Assembly (NCBI GenBank): GCA_020736575.1
Contig: JAGPYM010000009.1
Location: 1,282,565-1,346,564, forward strand
Length of the DNA: 64,000 bases
Reading direction: 5' to 3'
DNA from: Thelonectria olida
Taxonomy: Eukaryota > Ascomycota > Sordariomycetes > Hypocreales > Nectriaceae
This document shows positions 51,560-62,995 of this stretch, one piece after another (the first letter of the stretch is position 1; every line of letters begins with the position of its first letter). Below the pieces are notes generated by a model. The model saw nothing but the letters and a program-made list of their open reading frames with translations, made no database searches and was not told where the DNA came from. The translations under genes and the position numbers were made by a program.

Positions 51560-54500
51560 ATGTTTTCAGATCGGGTATTAAGCGTGAGAGATCGCGCCAA
51601 GATATGCAATGAGGGTCTTGAAAACCTCGGGGGCCTCTGCAAGCAGCTCTCCGGGCGCAGTCACGACAAAGTAGTCAAGTTGCTCAAGCGATGGAATGGC
51701 TGGATCGACGGAATCGGCGTGTTCGCCGAGTATCGCCTCTCGCTCGACTATCGACTACGGAAGGCGCCAAGGCTTGCCGAGACCTTGCTGGACATGCTTG
51801 ACCTGTTAGACTTTCAGATATGTCGAGGTATTCCTAAAACCACATCGCGTTTCTCTCTTCTTGCTCTCGTCCATCTTTAACACACATCTTTGAGGCGCAT
51901 TTTACTGACCATGGAATTATTTAGCAATAACCGCAGCAAGCGATCCTCAGTCGTCAGAAGACAGCCTCGTGCCAGAACTGGACCCAATCTATGATTCCAT
52001 TGACTGGCTTCATAGGTTCTCTCTGACTGTTCGAAACTCGGTGCCTAGGGATCCTCTATCGTTGGCAGCCAGATTCATGACCGACGAAAGGGGATCGAAG
52101 GAGATGGCTTCTTTTGCCGATGCAGTGCGAGAGATTCTCGAGATGAAGATGATATCCGTTGGCAGCAAGCTTGTCGATCGACTAGTCGATGCCGTTTGCC
52201 TTCGTCGAAGATACTTCATGTATTGCCAGGCGCATCAGACGAGGCTCGCCACACGGGTCGAACTGCCCGAACAAGAGGCCGAGCAATATCCCGCTGATGA
52301 CCGACAGCCCGATGTGCAGCCTGTGGATCTTGCCAATCCTTTCGTGTTCACTGCTACTACGCTGACAGACGAACCTGGTGTCGACCAAGAGTCAACGACA
52401 GTTACCGATGTCGTAGATCGCGACGTGCACGATTCTGGCCGAACGGCATCGCCAACGCCTTCGTCAAATGCGCCAACTTCCAACTGGATCGACTACGTTG
52501 GGGAGCTTCAAGTCCCCCCTGCCCCGGAGATCGGGGACGATAGGGAGCATCGATGTCCGTATTGTTGTCTGACCCTCCAGGCAGAAACCTTTAATGATCC
52601 CGAAGTCTGGCTGCGGCATGTCACGGAAGATCTGAGGCCTTACATCTGCATGCATGAAGACTGCCCTTTTCCAACTCAGCTTTTCAGCTCGACCAGAGCC
52701 TGGAAGGAGCATCTGCGGAAGCCTCACTCTTCGGAGTGGGTGTGTCCTGTTCACGCTCGAGGCTCGGAAGGACGATCGAACACGGCCGTTGGAAGCCAGG
52801 ATGCTTCAATTTTCACCACCGAATCCGACTTTCACAACCACCTGGAGAACGAACATCCCGGAATGTTCTCGTCGAAGCAGATTGATATTCTGAAACGCAG
52901 GAGTGTTCGGACAGTGCGGCCCATAGTCGCCTCTCCCTTCTCTGAACCTGGCGGATCTCATGACGTCTCGTCCGCGACGAGGGATATATATCATCGTGTT
53001 GGTGAACATCTGTTAAAAATAGCTCTTCTGTCATTGCCTCGGCGAACAGATCTAGAGCAGGATCAGGATAGAAAGAAGAGTGAGTGGCAGATGGGAATTG
53101 AGCAGTTTGTGAGCACCGAGGCATGCGTAAACATCCAGGAATGGTTTAATTCACAACCCCAAAACAACGATGCACTAGGAGAGCTACCAACGGAGCCGCT
53201 AGAGGACCTACCAGAGGAGACGCCGGAGGAGCCACCGGAGGAACTACCAGCGGAACCATTAAGTCAAACGCCAGAGCAACCATCATTGGAACTACCAGAC
53301 GAAACACAGGAGCCGCCAATGGAACCACTAACTCAACCATCAGAGGCACCATCAGAGGAACCACCAGAGAAATCAGCGGAGAAGCCACCCGAGGAGTCAC
53401 CAGAGAGAGCGCCAGAGGGACCGGTAGAGGAACCGTCAGAGAACCGATCAGACGAATCACTGGAGGATACAATCGATAGAACACTTGAGGACCGGATCTT
53501 CATGAATTTCGTCCGGAGCAGCTTCGACTTTGACTATGAACAGGATTTCCTGCCCCAGGGGTGCCTGGAGAAGCTCATCACGAGGGCTTCGGTCCTCAAG
53601 ACGGTCGAAAGGGACGAGATCGATCCAGGCCTTTTAAACTTCATAACCAACTCAGCGAAAAAGGTGTTTGCCATCACAGTGTTGTGCGGCTGGGAAGGTC
53701 GGCGCCTCTACCTGGTCATGGAGAAGTTCAGGGAAGACGGCTTTCACGACAAATCCCTCCCTGTCAAGACAGCGAGTGGCCTGTCCAGTATCAGCTGCTT
53801 CAAGAGGTGGACCAAGGCCACGCGACTCCATTTCATCAAGTGCCAGTGGAAGTTTCTGGTGCCGATTTTCCCCAGAGTCAGAAGCAAGGCGGATCTACAT
53901 CTGAATCTAGATCCACAGTGCATCCTGCCTTTCACGTCGGCGAAGAGGTCGGGAACATTTGGAAACATCTACCAGGTCACCATCCACCCCGATCATCAAG
54001 AAGATCCCATGAGGAAGGTTAGTCGGCCAAAGAAGGGCACCTCTCAACACGAGCTATTTACTGATAGTTTTCCCTTCGTTTCACAGGCAAACGGGGACCT
54101 TGCCAACGCGGCCATCAAGGTACTCAGGGAACTCCAGGCCGCGAGCGGCATGGATGACGAGACTCGATACATGCGTGAAGACTGGCGGCAGGAGGCGAGG
54201 GCGCTCGAAGACATCATCGATCTCGACCACCCGCACATAATGCAGGTCAAAGCCATCATAACGCGCGGCACGAGTCACTATGCCATGTTCCAGTGGGCCG
54301 ACGGCGGTAGCCTCCGTGATTTCTACCAGAGCACCCGGCGTCCGAATCTCAACGCGGCTTTCGTTCGAGAAATCATCACGCAGCTTTACGGACTGGCCGG
54401 AGCGCTCAGCAAGCTACACTACTACAAGGGCAAGGGGTCGTACCGGCACGGCGACCTGAAGCCCGAGAACATACTGAGGTTCAAGGACAAAACACAGATT

Positions 54501-55346
54501 GGAATCCTCAAAATCGCCGATATGGGATTGCGTGGTCGTCCCATCGTTTCGCGCTACGGCACGCGCGCATACGCGCCCCCAGAAGTGATGACCATGACCG
54601 GCGCTCATGGGTCCCGCCTGTACGACATCTGGTCCATGGGCTGCATATGCCTCGAGCTCGTCGTCTGGCTCCTCTACGGGTGCGACACGCTTCGCGACTT
54701 CAACAACAGCCTGATCATCCCGCCGTGGAACGCCGGGCCCTACTGGTTGGTCGACGACGCCCAGGTGCATCCAAATGTCGTAGCGTGCATGGATTATATC
54801 GAAGAGAAGGATCCCGAGTGCGACCGACCATCGGCGATAAGCGACCTCCTTGAAATCGTCAAGACAAAACTGCTCATAGTTCTTCTACCTCCCGAGAGCA
54901 GATCGACCTCTTTGAATCCCACCTCTCCCCCGAGTACTCAGGCCCGGCAGCGATCACTCCCGGGACCGACTTTCGGTTCGTTCCGCACCACTGCCCCAGA
55001 GTTTTGCAGCGCTCTGGAAAGCATTCTTGAAAACAAGGACGAAAGCTACTGGTACAGCGGAATATCTAGAGACCGCGTCGCACCCATGCCGATAAACCCG
55101 AAACCTTGGGCGACCCCTTTCACCCCTGAAGATCTCGCCGGAGTTGACACGCAGATTACTGACACAGTGGCGGGCACGACGAACATTGAAGGCCCGATTA
55201 TTAATGTGTCGCCTCGCGACGACACGAGAGAATTAACCGAACCGCGTGAGCTACAGGCCGCCCCGGGGCTGCTTGGCTCTTCTTCGAGACTCAATGTAGG
55301 CGCTCTCCATTCAGCCGTCACCAGTGTTCTATTTTCCTCACCCTGA
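51560..55346 (+). CDS. Large C2H2-finger / Pro-Glu repeat / protein kinase fusion
   Basis: Two exons, 51560-51827 and 51925-55346, join QICR to AITAASDPQ and give 1229 residues. The N-terminal ~230 residues (LKRWNGWIDGIGVFAEYRLSLDYRLR) are a helical fungal module often seen before zinc fingers or NACHT domains. Degenerate C2H2 fingers start near residue 299: HRCPYCCLTLQAETF, then RPYICMHEDCPFPTQLF, SEWVCPVHARG and FHNHLENEH. A Pro/Glu repeat follows at about 500-605. The kinase domain is at about 795-1010: glycine loop RSGTFGNIYQV, lysine in ANAAIKVLREL, catalytic loop YRHGDLKPENILRF (HGD instead of HRD), metal motif IADMGLRG (DMG instead of DFG), and APE as YAPPEV. It may be active although non-RD. 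A C-terminal ~200-residue tail is disordered. Its divergent pairing with the protease suggests a role in the same response. Confidence 0.85.
53165..53480. repeat. Imperfect Pro/Glu-coding short repeat inside the kinase gene
   Basis: Runs of imperfect 9-15 bp units containing GAGGAACCACCAG/GAGCCACCGG encode (L/E)PEE-P type text (LPEETPEEPPEELPAEPL). This is low-complexity, charged and likely extended or disordered. Length variation between strains is expected. Confidence 0.8.
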
Positions 55347-55860
55347 TACTGCATTCTGAATGCGGTGTTAACTGATTAATACGCCGTCATAGATTATTGT
55401 ACGTATAACTCAACCCCGAGAGTGAGCATTAATTTCAAGTACTTCATGCTAAATTTGAACTTCGGTTGGCATCGAACAGGATGTAAGTACCTGATCTTCG
55501 ACAAGACTAACTGCATGGTAGTGCGCAAGCTGCTTGGCCAGAACTAAAACTATTGCGGAGCACAGCTAACTAGGTATGTGTTGTTGGACACTTCTAGGCA
55601 GTGAGTAATCCATGTTTCGTTGTGAGATCGACGTCCACTCGCTAACTCTTTTCCACCCAGCCTGTAAGTAGTACCCCAATCAAGAAGTGAACTCTGAATC
55701 CAGGCGACAGTAACTAAGTCCGATCCCACATAGCCAGCAAGTATCTTGTGTTCCCTGGCGAGAGAAGAAGCTGATCGTGTTATAGCCTGTACGTCGTTCC
55801 GGGCGCCTGACACCTGAAATATTTTGATAAGACCACGAGTTAATCAATAGATGTAGCTTA
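55347..55860. other. Intergenic region
   Basis: About 500 bp between the kinase gene and the second HET gene. No gene was recognised; a 5' exon of the HET gene may lie here. Confidence 0.45.
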
Positions 55861-57853
55861 TCAACACCTGGAACTTCCCAGTTGATAACGACTTTGCTCG
55901 CTATCTGTTCTTGAACTCGGAACTGTTAGAGTGCTACCCCAGAGCCCGGAACGTTGCAAAGCTCTGCGGCAGGTGCCAGAAAATGGACTTTTGGGCACAA
56001 CCGTTCCGGTTCAAAGATAACCTCCAGGACTTGAAGCGAGACGCCACCAGCTGCGAGTTTTGCGAGATTCGAAAAGCACTATGCGAGAACATGAACCCCG
56101 CATTGTTCCGTACCGTTCATTTCGACAGACTTGACTCCATGATAAGGCTGAATGAGAGCCATCCTCCGGCCTTCACGGTCGTCCGATCACCAGGTAAGCT
56201 CAAGACAGCGACGAAGGGTATCACTGTGACGCAGCCGTTTAACGACTGAACGAATCGACAGATATCGAGATGCTGGGTTCCATGCGGCCAATACAGATAG
56301 GGCTTCCTGAGCTCCCTGAGGCCGGCGGCAGCCACCACCTTGACATTATCCGAGGGTGGCTAAGGCACTGCGACCAAAACCATCCTAATTGTAGGCAGCC
56401 GGAGACAACTCAGTTGCCAACAAGGCTCATCGACGTTGGAGTTTCCGCCTCTCTGACGATCAAGCTATACGAGACACGACCAGGGGACAAGCTGCAGTAT
56501 TTCGCTCTGTCGCATTCTTGGGGCAAACCTCCGCACTTTTGCACGAATGTATCGAACTTTGAACAGCACAAGCAAGGAATTAACAATAGCGCTCTCCCCG
56601 ACACGTTCCGGCATGCAGTTGCCGTCACGAGAGAGCTGGGCGTCAGATACCTGTGGATCGACTCCCTCTGCATTATCCAAGGCGACAATGGCGATTTCTA
56701 CCAGGAGGCAAAACAGACGGGGGACGTCTTCAGCCAGGCCTACTGCGTTCTAGCCGCAAGCTGCGCGACTAATCAGCTCGACGGGTTTCTAAAACCACGC
56801 GACAAGAGGAAATACCTCACTTTCCAACGCGAAGGGCAGGCGCCGTTCTACCTCTGCGAGTTCATCGACGACTTCGAGAACCACGTGCTCAGAAGCAACC
56901 TCAACCAGCGCGGATGGATCCTGCAAGAGCGTGCGCTGGCACGTCGCACCATCTACTTCACCCAGAAGCAAACCTATTGGGAATGCGGCGATGGCGTGCG
57001 ATGCGAGACGATGACGAAAATGAACAAGTAGGTTAACTCCCTTCTTACTCTATGCGCCAGGGCTTAGTAACGCGTTCGCGCCTGTAGCACGTTGGCCTCT
57101 TTCCTCGGCGATCCGTCGTTCCCCAAAGTGGCGATCGAGTCCTTGCGTGGCGGCAAGATATTGCTGTACCAGGACTTGTACCGGAAGTACTCGCGACTCG
57201 CCTTCACGCATCAGCAGGACCGGCCCATTGCCATTGCGGGCCTCGAGAGCCGCTTGATCCAGAGCTTCGGAGTGCGCGGTGGTTTTGGCGTCTTCGACGA
57301 CAAGCGCGGCTCGGGGCTCTTGCGCCGCAGCCTCCTGTGGCATCGAAGCTCTGACGTGGAGAGGCTTGATCGCATCAGCATGCCTGCGGGCCGCATGCCT
57401 CCCTCGTGGTCGTGGATGGCGTACAAGGGCGGCATCGACTACTTTGACCTGCCTTTGAACGGAGTCGAATGGGAAGGGGATGAGATCCGCTCACCCTGGG
57501 CACCGAGCGACACCGAAGCCTGGCACACGGCTGACGCTGCCGGAGCTGCGGAGCTAAGCGCCGTGGCGAGGGACTTCAATTCGAGCTTCACGTTGGGAAA
57601 AGACACTGCAATTATATACGACGACCCGGCAAGGAGGTACGGTCCAGCGTTGAGTACGAAATGCGTCGTGCTGGGGAGGCAGAAAACCTCTGACCAAAAC
57701 GGTCTCTTCGGACGGCATTATGTCATGGTTGTGATTCGCAACACCTTACAGGTGGCAAGGGGTGATGTGGTCTACGAAAGGGTAGGGGTTGGATATTTAC
57801 CCGGAAGGATGATTCAGTTAAGCGTGGCAGGAACTCCAGGAAAGATTCGTTAA
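55861..57853 (+). CDS. HET domain protein (TOL-like long form)
   Basis: Heterokaryon-incompatibility effector-type protein. The N-terminal region LCGRCQKMDFWAQPFRFKDN with SCEFCEIRKALCE holds paired Cys typical of this subclass. An intron (about 56194-56259) joins VVRSP to DIEMLGSMRPIQIG. The HET domain follows: LQYFALSHSWGKPPHFCTN, VRYLWIDSLCIIQGDNGDF with EAKQTGDVFSQAYCVLAAS, and NLNQRGWILQERALARRTIYF. A second intron (about 57029-57086) joins TKMN to NTLASFLGD. The C-terminal part keeps the usual GGFGVFDDKRGSGLLRRSLLW and PPSWSWMAYKGGIDY. The frame is open only back to a TAG at 55855-55857 with no ATG at the expected start, so a 5' exon is missing from my model. The gene otherwise looks intact. 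Confidence 0.85.
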
Positions 57854-57919
57854 AGGCCGTCAGTCATCTCCGCAGGGCTGCTTGGTCCTGGCCTACGGCC
57901 TGATGGGAGTGAGGAGCAT

Positions 57920-58258
57920 ATGATCGGCGTAAAAAACATCAAGAAAGAAGAGATTGACTTCACCAACTGGAAAATCGCGTCAAATGCCGCAGAAGGAGAG
58001 GCGCAACATCAAGAGATAGCGACTGTATACAATGATGAAGAACTGGGGCTTCCAGAAGACGACATCATCGAGTCACTGACGTCCTGTTCCACAGAGGAAT
58101 TGGCACGAATTGCACCAGAGGAGGGATTGACTGTTGATTATACAAGGGCCGATATCAGAGAGGAACAGATACGTCAACTAGCGGATGAATATACTGCTTC
58201 TCATGGCGAAGAACCCTTAGAAACAGAGGTATCCCTGTCGCTGGGAACCCATGCCTGA
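57920..58258 (+). CDS. Small acidic hypothetical protein
   Basis: 112 residues from ATG 57920 (MIGVKNIKKEEIDFTNWKIA), strongly acidic (EELGLPEDDIIESLTSC, EELARIAPEEGL). It ends LSLGTHA. It has no signal peptide or TM and I recognise no domain. It starts 66 bp after the HET stop on the same strand, so it may be an independent small gene, a remnant, or an alternative extension of the HET transcript. Confidence 0.4.
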   Translation: MIGVKNIKKEEIDFTNWKIASNAAEGEAQHQEIATVYNDEELGLPEDDIIESLTSCSTEELARIAPEEGLTVDYTRADIREEQIRQLADEYTASHGEEPLETEVSLSLGTHA

Positions 58259-58925
58259 TTGGCAATACAGTATGACCAATAAGAGGCTACATATAGACGA
58301 TATTAATAAAGCCGGCTATATTAAGAGGTATGTTAAAGAGTTGTTTTTTGGAGGCTGTTAATGTTGAATTGGAGAAACACTAGGGCTCCAGAGAGTCACG
58401 TGAGAAATAGAGGGTTGCTGGGACCGACTTAGAAGGGGCTTGCCGAGCTCAAGCTACCATGACGGCCAGCTCAAGCTGTACGCCCACCATATCACGGCAC
58501 CGACGACCCTAGAGGGGCGGCCCGAGTGACAGTTTCCGCCGTGGAGCCACTGTGTTAGGAACGCCAGAGACTTAGCGAAACTGCATCGTTACTATAAATA
58601 ACACTAGAGATCAAGTTCTGGCCCCCTTGAAAGTTCCTGAAAAACGGAACCCTGTCGGCATGTCTAGTTAGCCTTGATTGGCTCAGAGTTGCCTTTCTCA
58701 ATAATGGCCTTTCTGGACAACTAAGCGAGCGTTCGACTCCTCCTATGGGATTTGGAAATGGTCTGGTAGGGAGCTTTAAAGGCACCTTGTGATGTACCGC
58801 AAAATTTAGAAATATTTTCTCTCTTTCTACTTTCCTTGCGCATAAGATGTCGCGGCCCATGCATGACCCAACTCCCACTAAAGCGGTCTGGGACGGCAGA
58901 ACTGCAGATAGCCCCACTTTTTCAC
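58259..58925. other. Intergenic transition to the AT-rich block
   Basis: About 670 bp of normal-GC DNA before the AT-rich block. The minus-strand frame 58555-58917 has no family resemblance. No RNA gene was recognised. Confidence 0.45.
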
Positions 58926-59031
58926 GATCTTATATAAGATATTATTAAAAGACTAATAAGGACCGACCGATAGTCCTAATAATCCTACCCTAGACTGATC
59001 CCTTAATTTTATTAGTCCTTAAAAGAATACT

Positions 59032-59250
59032 TAATATATAAATATATTTATTTAAGTATATTAAATAGAATATAGCTTTTTAGCTTTTAATATAACTTAG
59101 TTATACTTATTTATTTTAAGTATATTACTAGATATAATATTATACTTTTTACTATTTAGACTTTAATACCCTAATCTTTCTACTAATATAAACCTAGAAC
59201 CTTTTAGTCTTACTTATTAGAAATTAATTAAATTATTATATATTAAAAGC
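59032..59250 (+). repeat. Left arm of a ~220-bp inverted repeat in the AT-rich block
   Basis: Reads inward TAATATATAAATATATTTAT, with landmarks ATATAGCTTTTTAGCTTTTA (about 59071) and CTAATCTTTCTACTAATATA (about 59171). The same landmarks occur in reverse complement at 62995-62780. Most differences are transitions, plus a few 1-2 bp indels. Confidence 0.82.
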
Positions 59251-62200
59251 TCTTATTTAAATGGTTATTATATTACTTTAAATAATATTAAAAATTATTA
59301 CTATAGCCACCTAGTACTAATAAGGTAATAATATAGCTTATATTACTCCTTTTATAAATATTAAAATAGAAAACTAAAGTATAATATTTAATAATAACTG
59401 TAAATAATTTTAATTTAATATATATAAATATAAGTTTAATATAAAAGTAAAATTTATACTTTTAATATAAAGATTAAAATAATATAAAATAAAATTATTA
59501 GAATTTTTATAATCTAATAAGACTAATAAGCCTTATAGTAAAATTAAACTAATAATTTTAATAACCTTACTATTATTATTACTATTAAATATAACTTTAA
59601 AGAAATCCTTAAGCCTATTATATTTAAAAAGTTTAATAGTAATATATATAACTTCTAGATATTTATTACTAATATAAATACATTTTTCTTATATTACTCT
59701 ACTTAATTTTATAATAACTTTTTTAAAGTTTATTATATAGTTAAATAACTTACTAGTAATATAAAACTCTAATTTAAACCTATTATAAGAAATTATAATA
59801 ATAAGTAAACTATTAAATAAAATAAATATATTTAATATATTTATAAAAGTTATACCATTTTTAAATAAAAACTTAAATAAGCTTTTAAAATAATTAATAA
59901 AAAGTTTAAAATTAAAAACTAAATTAAGTTATTTAAATAACTTAAATTAGTATTAAACTATAGGACCTTATTTACCTAATTAGCAGTTAAACTATCCTAT
60001 TAGAAATAAGACGCCCTTATATTACTCTTTTTTAATAGATTAAAATAAATAGTTTAAAAAGAGCTATATAAATATAAAAGATTAATAACACTTATTAAAT
60101 ATATTAAACAAGCTATTAAAATTAATAATAGATAACTCTTATAATATAAAAAGTAAAACCTAACTATTAAAAATAATAATTAAAATAAGTAACCCTAATA
60201 TAATACTAATTAAGGAAAATAGTAATAAGAAAATACTTCCTATAATATAAATTTAAGCCTAATAGAACTTAGCGCTATTAAATATAACTATTTATAAATT
60301 TTCTATTAAAATTATAAAAAAAGGAATATTTTAAAAGTAAGTATTAAAACCCTAATAAAACTAATTAAAAGTTTAAGCCTATTCCTAAAAGTAAGAAATA
60401 CTTAAATAATACTAATAAATAGAAATATAAAAAGATACTAGTAATAGTATAAATAGTTATAATTAATTAAAATCTAGCTCTTTTAATAAAGTTATTCTTA
60501 CTAGTAATAACTTATATTATAATAAAAAGAACTTTAATATTATTAATTACTCTATCCTTTAAATTATAAAAATATAAATTTATACTTTTAATTAAAAATA
60601 ACTTTTTAAGTATACTTTATATAATATAATAAAAAGCTTAAAAATAGATAAAATATATTTAACCTTATAAAATAAACACCCATTCTATTTATAAAAATTG
60701 CCCTAAAAGGAGATAATTTAAAAACTCTTATAATAGTATATAAAAGAAAAGTACTAAGCCTAAAAGGAAGCAACCTTATTTATAATAAAAAAAGATAATA
60801 AGGTATTAAGGCATATAGCTACTTAATATAACTTTAATAAAATAACTATATAAATTAAATAAATACTAAAGCTTTAAAATTAAACTTAGTAAATTAAAAC
60901 CTTATTTAACTTATAAAAAGGGAACTTATAATCTAAATAAGAAATAATATATTAAAACCCTTTTTAATAATTTTAAATTTAAAATAAGCTTAAAAACTAA
61001 AATTACTAGTTAATATATAGTATATATTTCTAAACTTACTTACTAATAGTATTTCTATATAATAAGTATAATTTTAAAAACTAAAAAAAGAGGAAAAGTT
61101 TTAAAAGAAAATAATAATTTAATAAATAATACTAATTTAAATAAAACTAAAAACTAATAGAGTAATAATACTAAATTTATAGTAAAATTATCTAAAAATA
61201 GAATATAAATACTAGAAAATTATATATATATAGTATTAATTATTAAATAGCTTATAAAACTTATAAGAATTATAAAATATATAAAAATAACATACTAATT
61301 ATAAACTTATAATATATAAACTATTTAATAATTTTATAAATCTTATATTATAATATAAAATATATATATTACTTATATTATAAAGTTAAAAATAATTACT
61401 ATCTTATATAATTAGAAACTTATATAATAATAAGATAGTATTAAATTAAAAGCTTTTAAAAATAATAAAATATTATATAATTAAAATCTTTTAATATAAC
61501 TATTCTTATAAATTATACTTATATCTTTTTAACTAAATATATAAATAGAATATATAATATAATAAAATACTATATTATAAAATATAAAATATATAAATAT
61601 AAAAAGATTATATAAAAGTATATTAAATATTTAAAATAACTAATATAACCTTATAATATTCCTGCTTTAAAAAATACAATAGTAGGATAATAAGTTAAGA
61701 AAGTATATTAGAAAGTAAAAAATAATAAATACTACTTATAATAGAGCTATAAGACTAGTTAAAATAGGAGGAATTTATAAGACCTTTTAAAAAGGCTTTA
61801 TATATAATATAAATACTTATATAAAAGCAAGCTAGGCTTTTACTATAAGTATAATTTAATAGTAGGAGTAATAACACAACCTAACCCCTAATAGAAGTAA
61901 TTATAAAAGGTAAATATATAAAAGATAAAGTAATAAAGACTTAAAAGAAAATTAACTCTTATTTATAATTAGTTATAATTATAAATAAGAGGTAAAATAG
62001 AAAATAGGTAAACTAAATAATTAAAAAGAAATAAGTTAGAAATATTAAAATAAATTATAAAAATTTAAATAAAAACTTAATAAAAACTATAAAAAAGGTA
62101 TAATATCTATTTTTAAAAGTTTCTAGCCTTCCCTTTTAAATTTATATAGTTTAATTTAATAAGAAGCTTAAACTACCTAATTCTTATTAATTTCTAATAA

Positions 62201-62779
62201 AAATCCTTTATTTTTATTATTATATTTTTTACTAATAGCTTACTATTACTATTATAAACCTCCCTATATAAGCTAACCCTTGCTCCTAAGATTTTAAAAG
62301 CTATATAAAATACTATTATAATAGAAGCTTAGTAATAAAAACTAATAATAATAAAAGGTAAAAAGCTAATATATAAAAAAAAAATAAAAAAACCTAAATA
62401 ATAAAATATAAATTTAATTAATTTATTTAAATATTTTTAATTCCTTGTATTAAAATATAAATATTACTATTAATAATTAAATATAATAATATTAGTTATT
62501 ATTATTATTATTATTATCCTTCTTACTTTTATTACTTTTATTTCTTTTATTACTCTTATTATTTTATTTGCCTTTCTATTTTTAAAATTAGTAGTAGGGG
62601 TATTTAATTAAATAGCTATAAGTATAAGGGACTTAAGTTATTTAAAAGTAATTAATCTTATAACTAAGTCTTAATAATAAATACTTATATTTTAAATAAC
62701 TAATAGGGTAGTTATAATAGAAATAGTATAAGGCTAAAATAGCAAATCTAAAAGCTATAAAAGCTAAGGTAATAGAAGT

Positions 62780-62995
62780 GCTAGCTTATTATAATAATCT
62801 GGTTAATTCCTAACAGATAAGACTAAAGGGTTTTAGATTTATATTAATAGAAAGATTAGAGCGTTAAGGTTTAAGTAATATAATAGGTTATTACATTTAG
62901 TAATATACTTAAAGTAAATAAGTATAATTAAATTATATTAAAAGCTAAAAAGCTATATTTTATTTAATATATTAAATAAATATATTTATATATTA
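62780..62995 (-). repeat. Right arm of the ~220-bp inverted repeat
   Basis: Reverse complement begins TAATATATAAATATATTTAT and contains ATATAGCTTTTTAGCTTTTA and CTAATCTTTCTATTAATATA. It retains more G/C than the left arm (for example TTAACGCTC and AACCAG), so the two arms were mutated to different degrees. Confidence 0.82.

Noticed and set aside
53146..53484. Minus-strand Val/Pro-rich ORF with repeats
   Set aside because: It is the antisense of the Pro/Glu repeat of the kinase gene. Repeats keep all frames open.
58660..58760. Possible tRNA (GTTCGACTCC-like T-loop near 58731)
   Set aside because: No matching acceptor stem, D-arm or anticodon arm can be folded upstream.
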